Below are positions 1-7,204 of a stretch of DNA of 8,720 bases, in pieces. This DNA comes from Candidatus Zixiibacteriota bacterium (GTDB taxonomy: Bacteria > Zixibacteria > MSB-5A5 > CAIYYT01): positions 1-8,720 of the forward strand of contig CAUJJY010000024.1 in the NCBI GenBank assembly GCA_963205155.1, in the 5' to 3' direction. Position 1 is the stretch's first letter. Every line of letters begins with the position of its first letter. Position numbers and translations under genes: made by a program. The notes under the pieces are model-generated. The model searched no databases. It worked only from the letters and a program-made list of their open reading frames with translations, and was not told the origin of the DNA.

Positions 1-1
1 C

Positions 2-823
2 GCTGGAAATACATTTAAGGCAACAGCTAAACCGGTCTTGATTGGAACGGCGGTCGTCGGTGCGACTACCTTGATTTTCTCCATCTTGTTGTTGCTGTCG
101 CAGCGATTGGGCGGCGAGGTTCATGGCGAGCGGACATTACAGAGTATCACCGATATGTTGAACGCTGCTGGATCCTATTTCTCACTTCTGAATGCGCCAT
201 TCCTACTGGGATTGATCTCTGGTGGTGCCGTGATTTATTGGTTCACCGGCGCGTCAATTCAGGCGGTGTCGACCGGAGCCTATCGTGCAGTGGAGTACAT
301 TAAGGCGAACATTCGCCTGGATTCCAGCGCTCAAAAGGCGTCGGTCAAAGACAGCAAGAAGGTAGTGGAGATTTGTACACAGTATGCCCAGAAGGGTATG
401 TTCAATATTTTCATTACCGTGTTCTTTACGACTCTGGCATTTGCCTGCGTCAATGAGTATTTCTTTGTTGGATATCTGATCTCAATCGCCGCCTTTGGTC
501 TGTATCAGGCAATCTTCATGGCGAATGCCGGCGGCGCCTGGGATAACGCAAAGAAGATCGTTGAAACTGAACTTCGTGAGAAAGGTACCCCCTTGCACGC
601 AGCAACAGTCGTCGGCGATACCGTTGGCGATCCATTTAAGGACACCTCCTCTGTCGCCATGAACCCGGTCATCAAGTTCACAACGCTGTTCGGTGTACTC
701 GCGGTAGAGCTGGCAATTGAATTGGATGGGACTACGCGGATGCTGCTTGCGGCGGCATTCTTCCTGGTCTCGGTGGTCTTCGTTTACCGCTCGTTCTATT
801 CCATGCGAATTAAGAGCGAGTAG
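2..823 (+). CDS. hppA: Membrane-bound proton-translocating pyrophosphatase, C-terminal part (5' end outside window)
   Basis: This is the last 273 residues of an integral-membrane inorganic pyrophosphatase, which hydrolyses PPi and pumps H+ (or Na+) across the cytoplasmic membrane. Full-length family members have roughly 650-800 residues, so more than half lies to the left. The fragment opens with the GNTxKAT loop (residues 2-8). It contains the family hallmark ANAGGAWDNAKK (174-185) and the GDTVGDPFKDT block (205-215). D181, K184, D210, K213, D214 and N221 match the conserved Mg-PPi site residues. Several hydrophobic segments alternate with these cytoplasmic loops, and the last spans about residues 247-262. 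A lysine at residue 6, where K+-dependent enzymes carry alanine, suggests the K+-independent class. The pumped ion cannot be decided because the selectivity residues are upstream. The reading frame is open from base 2 to the TAG at 821-823. The family assignment is very secure. Confidence 0.96.
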   Translation, partial: AGNTFKATAKPVLIGTAVVGATTLIFSILLLLSQRLGGEVHGERTLQSITDMLNAAGSYFSLLNAPFLLGLISGGAVIYWFTGASIQAVSTGAYRAVEYIKANIRLDSSAQKASVKDSKKVVEICTQYAQKGMFNIFITVFFTTLAFACVNEYFFVGYLISIAAFGLYQAIFMANAGGAWDNAKKIVETELREKGTPLHAATVVGDTVGDPFKDTSSVAMNPVIKFTTLFGVLAVELAIELDGTTRMLLAAAFFLVSVVFVYRSFYSMRIKSE

Positions 824-860
824 TAGATCAGCGTCAAGTCAGGAATCGTTTGACAATCAG

Positions 861-890
861 GCGGGTCGATTATTCGGCCCGCTTTTTTTT
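861..890 (+). terminator. Rho-independent terminator of hppA
   Basis: A 9-bp stem (861-869 pairing with 874-882, GC-rich, one G-U pair) closes a 4-nt loop and is followed directly by eight T (883-890). It sits 38 bp after the hppA stop codon. The T-tract runs into the stop codon of the converging cstA gene. On the opposite strand the hairpin is not followed by T residues, so it should act on hppA only. Confidence 0.9.
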
Positions 891-2562
891 ATGTCGTAGT
901 CGCACTCTTGCGATCGATTTGGTTCCGGATAAGCGCAGAAATTACCAGGTAGATTGCCAGTACTATGAGAGATAGCGAGAGCACTCCATTGATTAGCGTC
1001 GTATCGAAGCCTTTCGCTCCGGCGAGGCTTGCCGAGCTAAGCTTGATCAACGACCAAGTCGTAATCACCAGCACAAACAGCATCGGCAGCAATGTGAACG
1101 CGATCCGTTTGCGGCTGTGATGAAGCCACATCGAAACGGTCAAGAGAGTCAGGGCCGCAAGCAGCTGATTGGCTGATCCAAACAGTGTCCAGAATCGCAC
1201 CCAAGAACCCTCTGGTGAAAACAGAATGAAGTACACAGGCAGGGCCATGATAATCAGCGTGCCAACAGTGCCACCTATCCAGGTTTGCCAACCGGTGAGT
1301 TCCTGGAAGATATATCGAGCCAGCCGTGCGCAAACATCCAATGTGTCAAACACAAATGTCGAGAAAGCCATCGCACCGAACGTAATCGCAAATTTTAGAT
1401 TTTCTTCGCCGATTATCAACGACATGAATTTGCCTATCCCGTTTCCATAGATCGTGCCCGGTTTCAATCCAGTGATCTCTGTGCCGGAGACGATCATGAT
1501 TGTTCCCAAGGCAATCAACGCAACAAATCCTTCAGCCAGCATGGCACCAAATCCAACCGGTTGCATATGCGATTCTTTGGCGATTTGCTTTGAGGTCGTG
1601 CCGCTGCACACCAAACCGTGAAATCCTGAGCATGCTCCACAAGCAATCGTAACGAACAAGAATGGAAACAGTGTGCCCGTCATCCCGCCAACATCCCATG
1701 ACCGAAACGCCTCTTGCTTGATTTCGTATCCACCGAAGAATATGCCCACGATGCCCAGAGCTAAGGCCATATAGAGAATGAAACCGCCAAGATACCCTCT
1801 TGGCTGCAGCAGTATCCATACCGGCATCACTGATGCCGCCGCACAATATGCAAGAATGATTATCCCCCAAGTCTTGACATCAAGAATTAGCAAAGTCGAA
1901 ATCTGTGTTCCCAGCCAGACGATAACTAATGTCGCCGGTACAAAAATCACCGTCAAGAGCCACAGCGGTGGATTCAAATAGCGTTGAACAATGCCCATGA
2001 CGATGGCGAGCAACAGATACATGATAGCCGCGGCGGCGACGGCACCGCCCGGATTAAAGGCTACATCGACCCCTGCCATCTCCTCTGTCTTGCCCACAAA
2101 ACTCGATGCCGTGATATCCGTAAAAGCGACGATCACGTACATCAACGTCACCCAGATGAGCGCCATCATGGCACGCCCGGCTGTTGTGCCAAGGTGCTCC
2201 CTTGTAATCTCCGCGATCGAACACGCGCCGTGACGAACTGACGCCGTCAAACTGGAAAAGTCGTGTACAGCGCCGATTAACACGACTCCCAGTCCAATCC
2301 AAAGTAGACATGGTAGCCAACCGAAGGTTTGACAGGCGAGAATCGGACCAGCAATCGGACCCGCGGCGGCTATAGCCGAGAAGTGTTGAGCAAACAAATA
2401 GAACGGTTTGGTCGGAACGTAGTCCACACCGTCGTCCCTTAAGATCGCAGGCGTTGCCTTGGAATCATCGATTACGAATTGTCTGGCAACCCAACGACCG
2501 TAGAAGCGATACGCAAGCGTTGTAAAGACGATGAAACAGAGTGCGATTAACGGTAACTGCAT
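889..2562 (-). CDS. cstA: CstA-family carbon-starvation transporter
   Basis: This 557-residue polytopic membrane protein belongs to the CstA family. E. coli members (CstA, BtsT) were described as starvation-induced peptide transporters and later as pyruvate importers, so the substrate here is open. Sequence signs are RFYGRWVA (19-26), the family signature DYVPTKPFYLFAQHFSAI (47-64) running into AAAGPIAGPILA (65-76), the VHDFSS motif (99-104), and a central Cys-Gly-rich stretch with SGFHGLVCSGTTSKQIAKE. Many hydrophobic helices cover the remainder. It is shorter than the roughly 700-residue E. coli proteins and lacks their extra N-terminal segment, which is usual for the compact branch of the family. 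The ATG at 2562-2560 is preceded by a modest purine-rich stretch (GAAGAG) rather than a strong Shine-Dalgarno. It is transcribed alone, divergent from the dockerin gene and convergent with hppA. No clear -35/-10 pair was seen upstream. Confidence 0.93.
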   Translation of the reverse strand: MQLPLIALCFIVFTTLAYRFYGRWVARQFVIDDSKATPAILRDDGVDYVPTKPFYLFAQHFSAIAAAGPIAGPILACQTFGWLPCLLWIGLGVVLIGAVHDFSSLTASVRHGACSIAEITREHLGTTAGRAMMALIWVTLMYVIVAFTDITASSFVGKTEEMAGVDVAFNPGGAVAAAAIMYLLLAIVMGIVQRYLNPPLWLLTVIFVPATLVIVWLGTQISTLLILDVKTWGIIILAYCAAASVMPVWILLQPRGYLGGFILYMALALGIVGIFFGGYEIKQEAFRSWDVGGMTGTLFPFLFVTIACGACSGFHGLVCSGTTSKQIAKESHMQPVGFGAMLAEGFVALIALGTIMIVSGTEITGLKPGTIYGNGIGKFMSLIIGEENLKFAITFGAMAFSTFVFDTLDVCARLARYIFQELTGWQTWIGGTVGTLIIMALPVYFILFSPEGSWVRFWTLFGSANQLLAALTLLTVSMWLHHSRKRIAFTLLPMLFVLVITTWSLIKLSSASLAGAKGFDTTLINGVLSLSLIVLAIYLVISALIRNQIDRKSATTT

Positions 2563-2605
2563 GATTTATCTCTTCATTCCAACGTTGAAGTTGACAAGTT
2601 CACTG

Positions 2606-2634
2606 TTGCTAAAATCTGTGTTCGTCTCTATATT
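2606..2634 (+). promoter_or_regulatory. Candidate promoter of the dockerin-repeat gene
   Basis: TTGCTA (2606-2611) and TATATT (2629-2634) are separated by 17 nt and resemble sigma-70 -35 and -10 boxes (4/6 and 5/6 matches). Transcription would start near 2641, about 75 nt before the start codon. A second possibility in the same place is the extended -10 TGCTAAAAT (2607-2615). Its nearest -35-like hexamer, TTGACA at 2591, is only 13 nt away, which is too close. The housekeeping sigma factor preference of this organism is assumed. Confidence 0.35.
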
Positions 2635-2701
2635 TGAGTATCAAGAAATCGTTTGCAGCATTGTGGGCAACACATTTTTGCCTTGTATTGGAATTTCCAT
2701 T

Positions 2702-2709
2702 GGAAGGAG
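2702..2709 (+). promoter_or_regulatory. Ribosome binding site fixing the dockerin-protein start
   Basis: GGAAGGAG ends 6 nt before the ATG at 2716. This strong Shine-Dalgarno decides the start codon. It favours 2716, which also puts a signal peptide at the very N-terminus, over the in-frame upstream ATG at 2653. Confidence 0.85.
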
Positions 2710-2715
2710 CACCCA

Positions 2716-3672
2716 ATGTCCCGATTCTTACTCTTATTCACTGTGGCGGTTCTGTCGCTGGGACTGCCGGCGATCGGAAACGCACAGGCGTGTGGTGATG
2801 CTGACGGCAACGGGGCGCTGAATATCTCTGACATGGTTTATATGCTCAACTACCTTTTCGAAGCTGGTCCGCCGTCGCCTGATTTTGACATTGCCGATTT
2901 TGACTCACATCAGGAGTGGACAGTTAACGATGCAGCTGTGATCTTAAACTGCACATTCGGAGGGTGTGACCCCAGTCAATTTTGTCCTCCCACCATTCCT
3001 GCATGGAATCCCGCTGTAACATCTGGTTACCGAATCCGACACACTTCTGCATTTCCGGCACATCTTGATCACAGCGTTGTCAATCTCGCTTTGGATGCGG
3101 CTGGACTAACCGGTTTTCAGTTGCCACTGCGAATTCTTGTTGATACAATTCCCGCTCAAATCGACTCAGTTCAATTTCCGGTGAATGGAAGCATATTCGA
3201 GGGAGATCCCAATTTCCTGGTTCTGCCGTCAACGCCAGGTGTGTTCGTCTTGGCCAGTCTTCCGATCTTTTCGTATCCGTCCGGGTCGACACCACTTGCA
3301 CGGGTTTTTGTTTCGGCGCCGATTGACACAGCATCGCGTCTGATCCATCTCGAATTCGCAGACTACGTTCCAGCACAGGCTCCTCCCGGACACGATGGCC
3401 CAATCACGCCGATGATCGCCACTTGGAATGTTCCGGTCAAGCCCAGCTTCTTCGGAACTTGTTGTCTCGTTCCGGGAGATGCCAATGGCGACGGAGCATG
3501 TACTATCTCTGATGCAATTTACCTGATTAACTACTACTTCGCCGGTGGACCCGGGCCAATGCAATGCCCGGCGCTCGGCGATGCCAACGGCAGTGGTACA
3601 CTTAATATCAGCGATGCGGTGTGGATTATTAGCTACATTTTCATGGGTGGCCCAGCGCCGTTGTGTACTTAG
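2716..3672 (+). CDS. Secreted dockerin type I repeat protein with a cohesin-like middle domain
   Basis: This 318-residue exported protein of unknown role starts with a signal peptide (hydrophobic core about residues 4-20) and probable cleavage after AQA at 23-25. Mature residues 26-83 form a dockerin-like module. Its first Ca-binding loop is complete (D28, D30, N32, N36, D39); the second (D61-D72) is degenerate. Residues about 110-245 are beta-rich. They carry a VNLALDAAGLTGFQLPLRI stretch resembling the N-terminal strands of cohesin and related Ig-like domains, but this is a tentative pattern match. Residues 249-317 form a second dockerin with two complete loops, D255-D266 and D289-D300, each followed by a helix and a GGP turn. 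Nine cysteines (26, 79, 84, 90, 249, 250, 262, 284, 317) lie in or beside the dockerin modules. No sorting or anchoring domain is visible. Dockerins normally bind Ca2+ and partner cohesins at the cell surface. The gene stands alone, divergent from cstA. Confidence 0.85.
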   Translation: MSRFLLLFTVAVLSLGLPAIGNAQACGDADGNGALNISDMVYMLNYLFEAGPPSPDFDIADFDSHQEWTVNDAAVILNCTFGGCDPSQFCPPTIPAWNPAVTSGYRIRHTSAFPAHLDHSVVNLALDAAGLTGFQLPLRILVDTIPAQIDSVQFPVNGSIFEGDPNFLVLPSTPGVFVLASLPIFSYPSGSTPLARVFVSAPIDTASRLIHLEFADYVPAQAPPGHDGPITPMIATWNVPVKPSFFGTCCLVPGDANGDGACTISDAIYLINYYFAGGPGPMQCPALGDANGSGTLNISDAVWIISYIFMGGPAPLCT

Positions 3673-3726
3673 TGGGAACTGAAAACAGCCAATTCCTGAT
3701 GTTCTCGACCGACGAGTGACTGAGTC

Positions 3727-5109
3727 TTACTTGTGTATCCGCTTGAGGAACTCCTCAACTTCGGGCACCCCGCCTTGGAAGATCAAATAGCCATTGTAAG
3801 GCTCGCGGTCGGTGATTTCATCGACCACGGGAGTCAGCATTAGCTCCTTGACCTTCTCGAGGTCACTCGTCTGCCCGAGCGCCCACGCAAGTTTGATATA
3901 TGCTACTTCCGGCAGCATATTCGCCAACGGGATGATCCCCTTGCTCATCAAATCGCGGCCGGTATCGTAAACAAACATGTGAACATATCCCCACAACGTC
4001 TGCACAGTCATGTACACCGCCATACCCTCCTTCGCACATCTTTCGATCGCAGGATAAAGCGGCTTGTTGATGTGTCCCAATCCCGTCCCGGCAATGATTA
4101 TCCCCTTGTATCCGTTGTCTATCAGTGACGTGATCATATCGGGCATCATATTCGGGTAGTAGTACACCAGTGCGACCTTCTCTTCGAAGAACGGTATGAT
4201 CTTAGCCTTGCGGTCGAGCCGGCGCCGATTGTACTTCGGTTTGAGAGGCGTGATCTTCTGTCGATCCACCATTGCCAAAGGAATATCCCCTATCGTTCGG
4301 AAAGTCGACCGATAAGATGAATGCATTTTGCGCACGCGAGTGCCCCGATGCAGTAGACCGTATTCATCCGAGGTCGGACCGAACATACAGACCATCACCT
4401 CGGCGATGTCAGATTCCGCCGCGGTCTTTGTGGCGTGCATTAGATTTAGTGCAGCATCTGATGATGGCCGATCGGAAGACCGCTGCGATCCCACCATCAC
4501 AATCGGAACCGGTGAATCCTGCACCATGAATGACAGAGCGCTGGCGGTGTGATGCATAGTGTCGGTTCCATGTCCGATGACGATGCCATCTATCCCCTTT
4601 TCAATTTCCTTGCCAATGGCAATTGCCAGAGTCTTGTACTGTTCCGGCCCCATATTTTCCGAAAACACTGCGAACAACTTCTCTGTCGAAAGATTGCAGA
4701 TGTCGGCTAACTCCGGAACTGCGCCATAAAGCTCGCCCGGTGAAAACGCCGGAATCACAGCGCCAGTGCGGTAATCCAATCGTGAGGCGATTGTCCCCCC
4801 CGTGCCCAACAACTTGACATTGGGGCGACCAGCTCGATACGGAAACTCTTTTTCCGGAATCTTGTAGTGGGCTTCCTTATAGCCCTCTTCCGTCATATTC
4901 GTGATCGTCTCGGTGGCGATGCCGATGTTGTATCCGGTCGCGAGTTTGATCACGACATGCTGTTCGTCGTCATTTTCCGATCTGGGTAGCAGAATGCCCT
5001 TGAATTCACCCCGGGTCGTTTCGACCTTTGTTTGGCTCCAAACGCGCGCGTTGAATTTTTGCAGCGTCGCGAGAGCATCGCCCTTGTAGCCTTTAAACAA
5101 ATCAACCAT
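3727..5109 (-). CDS. gatD: Glu-tRNA(Gln) amidotransferase subunit D (glutaminase subunit)
   Basis: GatD is an L-asparaginase-like subunit that frees ammonia from glutamine or asparagine and channels it to GatE for conversion of Glu-tRNA(Gln) to Gln-tRNA(Gln). The 460-residue protein has the GatD N-terminal Sm-like domain (about 15-75, including KLATGYNIGI). The asparaginase core follows, with LGTGGTIASR (101-110), GHGTDTMHHTA (179-189), GSQRSSDRPSSDAALNL (207-223) and RGTRVRKMHSS (255-265). The catalytic set is T106, T182, D183 and K261, all present. GTGLGHIN and the C-terminal QGGVPEVEEFL tail are also typical. These features separate GatD from ordinary asparaginases, which lack the N-terminal domain. 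The chosen ATG (5109-5107) lies 7 nt after AAGGAG (5122-5117) and overlaps the gatE stop by 8 nt, so the pair is probably translationally coupled. An upstream in-frame extension lies wholly inside gatE and was rejected. The family was classically reported only from archaea. No terminator was seen after the stop. Confidence 0.96.
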   Translation of the reverse strand: MVDLFKGYKGDALATLQKFNARVWSQTKVETTRGEFKGILLPRSENDDEQHVVIKLATGYNIGIATETITNMTEEGYKEAHYKIPEKEFPYRAGRPNVKLLGTGGTIASRLDYRTGAVIPAFSPGELYGAVPELADICNLSTEKLFAVFSENMGPEQYKTLAIAIGKEIEKGIDGIVIGHGTDTMHHTASALSFMVQDSPVPIVMVGSQRSSDRPSSDAALNLMHATKTAAESDIAEVMVCMFGPTSDEYGLLHRGTRVRKMHSSYRSTFRTIGDIPLAMVDRQKITPLKPKYNRRRLDRKAKIIPFFEEKVALVYYYPNMMPDMITSLIDNGYKGIIIAGTGLGHINKPLYPAIERCAKEGMAVYMTVQTLWGYVHMFVYDTGRDLMSKGIIPLANMLPEVAYIKLAWALGQTSDLEKVKELMLTPVVDEITDREPYNGYLIFQGGVPEVEEFLKRIHK

Positions 5110-7084
5110 GGACGATCTCCTTCGAAACCCGCTCGTGTAATTCACGCAGCGACACATTGCCCACAGCGCGTTTGCGCATCTGCCCCATTACCCAGCGGAT
5201 TTTGGCTTCGCGACCCTCACGCTTGCGAATCTCCAGATACTTGCGGCGCAACGCTGGTAAGAATTCGAGAATCTCCTCGATTCTCTGTTCGCGAAAATCA
5301 ATTGTCGTGAGAACCGAATCGAAGTCCATATTAGGATGGGAGTAAATTACCGGAAGCATCTTCTTGAGAATTTCGTTTCCTAACTTGCGTTGCTCCACGA
5401 AGAGCAGCAATTTGCGTATCTTCTCGAAGCTGAAATCCGGCTGTGCCTTCTTCTTCCCCTCCAGATTTTTCAACCCGTGACCAAACATCGTCGCGACAAA
5501 ACGCGGCGTTTGTTTGCACTCCGAGATCATCGTTTCGATCAACGGGATAAGATTATTACGCAAGATGTAAGCAAAGCAATCCTCCGGCACCTTCCAATCG
5601 CGTAACTGCGCGATACGATCGGAAACATCCACAGGCAGAGATTTGCGAACTTCGTTTATGACATTGTCGTCGATCGAGATCGGCGCCGAGTCAGTGTCAG
5701 GATACATGCGGTCCGCACCGGGAAGTACCCGCTCAAAAATCGTCGTCCCATCGGAAATCGACTTACGCGTCTCATTCGGCACTCCGGCCATGGCAAGCTT
5801 ACAGCGTTCTTCGATTGTTTCCAGCGCGGTCTTCATGTCGTCCGGCGGTCCCCACAGCACGATCTGTGCGTCACCCGGCTGGGCATCGAGATAATCGCGG
5901 ATATCAACCAGTTCTTGTTCGTCGCCAAAGAGATGTAGCTGCTCCGAATGCAGCATGTTTGGACGTTCCAGGCATGCGATGACCTTGAGTCGGTCGCTGA
6001 TTTCATCGGCAAACATCCGGTCCGGCTGCGTGAAGTGTGAGAGGATTCCTTCAAACTTCGGCAGGTTGATTCCCAACAAATGCCAACCTCGCGCCCGGAC
6101 GCGCTTGATCGCCTTCTGTTCCCGAGGCAGCAAATCCGGGTCAAGCTCCTTGTGCGAGATCGCCCAGCTCTTAGGATCCAACCCCCGCTTCGCCAGTTCA
6201 GCTTTGATCAACAACAACGAGCGTTGGCGAAACGCTTCGACGTGAACCAAGTTCGGAATCCACTGAATATGCGCCACACCCTTGATTTCCACACGCGTGC
6301 CGCCGGTGATGCTGACATTGACATCTTCCCGCGCCGCTCCCATACCTACTCTGACTTTGCCGGAAGCCCGATTCAAAAACCGAATGTAATGTGCCGCTTC
6401 GGCAGCTTCGTCGGGCGTGAGCATATCAGGATACGTTACCGTTTCAATCAAAGGCATTCCCAGCCGGTCGGTGCGATAAACGCGCCAGTGGCCGATATCG
6501 GAGACCTCGCGGCAGGAATCTTCTTCGATTGATATCTGTATGATGCGGACAGTCTTGTTCTTGAGCGGAATGCTTCCCTCGATACCGACAATCGCAGTGC
6601 GCTGAAACCCGGTCGGAATTGAGCCGTCGAGATACTGTTTACGCGCGACATGCAACACGCCGACGATATTCGTCTTGAGCAATAGGGCACTTTGAATCGC
6701 AATATCCAGCGCCACGCGAATTATGGGAAATGGCGGCGTGTCATCGATATCATAGGTGCACGCAGTTGCGTCCTTGATGCGATATACGATGTTCTTGCGC
6801 GTTTTGAATTCCATCAAAGCCGTTCCATCGTATTCGCCCAGCTCCGAAAGGGTCGGCCGCATGTGACGGATTATCTCGGCGTCATAGTCGTCTGCCTTTT
6901 GATAGATTCCGGCAGGACAGCGACAGAAGAGTTTTTGTTTCGTCAGTAATTGTTGGTGAACTTCGAGCCCGCACTTGAAGCCAAGAGCACTGTAGGTTTC
7001 CGGCGTCGCCGCTGTTCGCGGCAAATAACCCACTTCTTGCATGGTGCGCTCGTAGTTGTCGGATGGATTGAAGCGGTAATTCAT
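5102..7084 (-). CDS. gatE: Glu-tRNA(Gln) amidotransferase subunit E
   Basis: GatE is the tRNA-binding and kinase/transamidase subunit: it phosphorylates Glu on tRNA(Gln) and attaches ammonia delivered by GatD. The 660-residue protein begins with a roughly 35-residue extension, then the GatB/GatE cradle with GLEVHQQL (39-46) and KLFCRCP (51-57), continuing to about 285. The insert at about 305-430 resembles the GAD domain of bacterial AspRS (LPKFEGIL, DAQIVLWGPPDD), which distinguishes GatE from GatB. PNETRKSISDGTTIFERVLPGADRMYPDTDSAPI (436-469) is the characteristic GatE motif. The helical and YqeY-like tail domain fills 480-660. Length is a little above the roughly 600-635 residues of archaeal GatE because of the N-terminal extension. 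The start is the ATG at 7084-7082. It has no Shine-Dalgarno, but a strong promoter lies immediately upstream, suggesting leaderless translation. gatD follows with an 8-nt overlap, so both subunits come from one transcript. Confidence 0.96.
   Translation of the reverse strand: MNYRFNPSDNYERTMQEVGYLPRTAATPETYSALGFKCGLEVHQQLLTKQKLFCRCPAGIYQKADDYDAEIIRHMRPTLSELGEYDGTALMEFKTRKNIVYRIKDATACTYDIDDTPPFPIIRVALDIAIQSALLLKTNIVGVLHVARKQYLDGSIPTGFQRTAIVGIEGSIPLKNKTVRIIQISIEEDSCREVSDIGHWRVYRTDRLGMPLIETVTYPDMLTPDEAAEAAHYIRFLNRASGKVRVGMGAAREDVNVSITGGTRVEIKGVAHIQWIPNLVHVEAFRQRSLLLIKAELAKRGLDPKSWAISHKELDPDLLPREQKAIKRVRARGWHLLGINLPKFEGILSHFTQPDRMFADEISDRLKVIACLERPNMLHSEQLHLFGDEQELVDIRDYLDAQPGDAQIVLWGPPDDMKTALETIEERCKLAMAGVPNETRKSISDGTTIFERVLPGADRMYPDTDSAPISIDDNVINEVRKSLPVDVSDRIAQLRDWKVPEDCFAYILRNNLIPLIETMISECKQTPRFVATMFGHGLKNLEGKKKAQPDFSFEKIRKLLLFVEQRKLGNEILKKMLPVIYSHPNMDFDSVLTTIDFREQRIEEILEFLPALRRKYLEIRKREGREAKIRWVMGQMRKRAVGNVSLRELHERVSKEIVHG
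5117..5122 (-). promoter_or_regulatory. Ribosome binding site of gatD inside the gatE 3' end
   Basis: Reading the minus strand, AAGGAG lies 7 nt before the ATG at 5109-5107 and within the last codons of gatE. It fixes MVDLFKGY as the GatD N-terminus and supports coupled translation of the two subunits. Confidence 0.85.
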
Positions 7085-7093
7085 ATGGGGGAG

Positions 7094-7122
7094 AGTATAC
7101 CTAATTGGCGATTAAGGGGCAA
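7094..7122 (-). promoter_or_regulatory. Promoter of the gatE-gatD operon
   Basis: On the minus strand TTGCCC (7122-7117) and TATACT (7099-7094) are spaced by exactly 17 nt, a good sigma-70-type promoter (4/6 and 5/6 matches). Only 9 nt separate the -10 box from the gatE ATG. With the usual 6-8 nt to the start site, the RNA would begin at or within about 3 nt of the start codon. The arrangement is bacterial: an archaeal TATA box would sit some 25 nt before the RNA start. Confidence 0.65.
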
Positions 7123-7204
7123 GAATGTTGGAAGGAAATTCGGAGCGTCTAAGTTCTTACGGTGTCATTTCTTGCGGAACTCGACGCAATGGGTACAAGC
7201 GTGC

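Noticed and set aside
2572..2590. CTTCA/TGAAG inverted repeat overlapping the weak cstA ribosome binding site
   Set aside because: A 5-bp stem with a 9-nt loop is too weak and too short to claim as a regulatory hairpin.
2653..2715. Earlier ATG for the dockerin-repeat protein
   Set aside because: It would put 21 non-hydrophobic residues before a good signal peptide and has no Shine-Dalgarno. The ATG at 2716 has GGAAGGAG 6 nt away.
3673..3726. Terminator between the converging dockerin and gatD genes
   Set aside because: Only a 4-bp CTCG/CGAG stem is present and neither strand has a following T-tract.
5110..5157. In-frame upstream extension of gatD adding 16 residues
   Set aside because: It lies inside gatE, adds a Cys/Arg-rich peptide foreign to the family, and lacks a ribosome binding site, whereas the ATG at 5109-5107 has AAGGAG at ideal spacing.
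6080..6532. 150-codon open frame on the + strand antisense to gatE
   Set aside because: It lies entirely within a securely identified gene, has no ribosome binding site and resembles no known protein family. It is a coding shadow.
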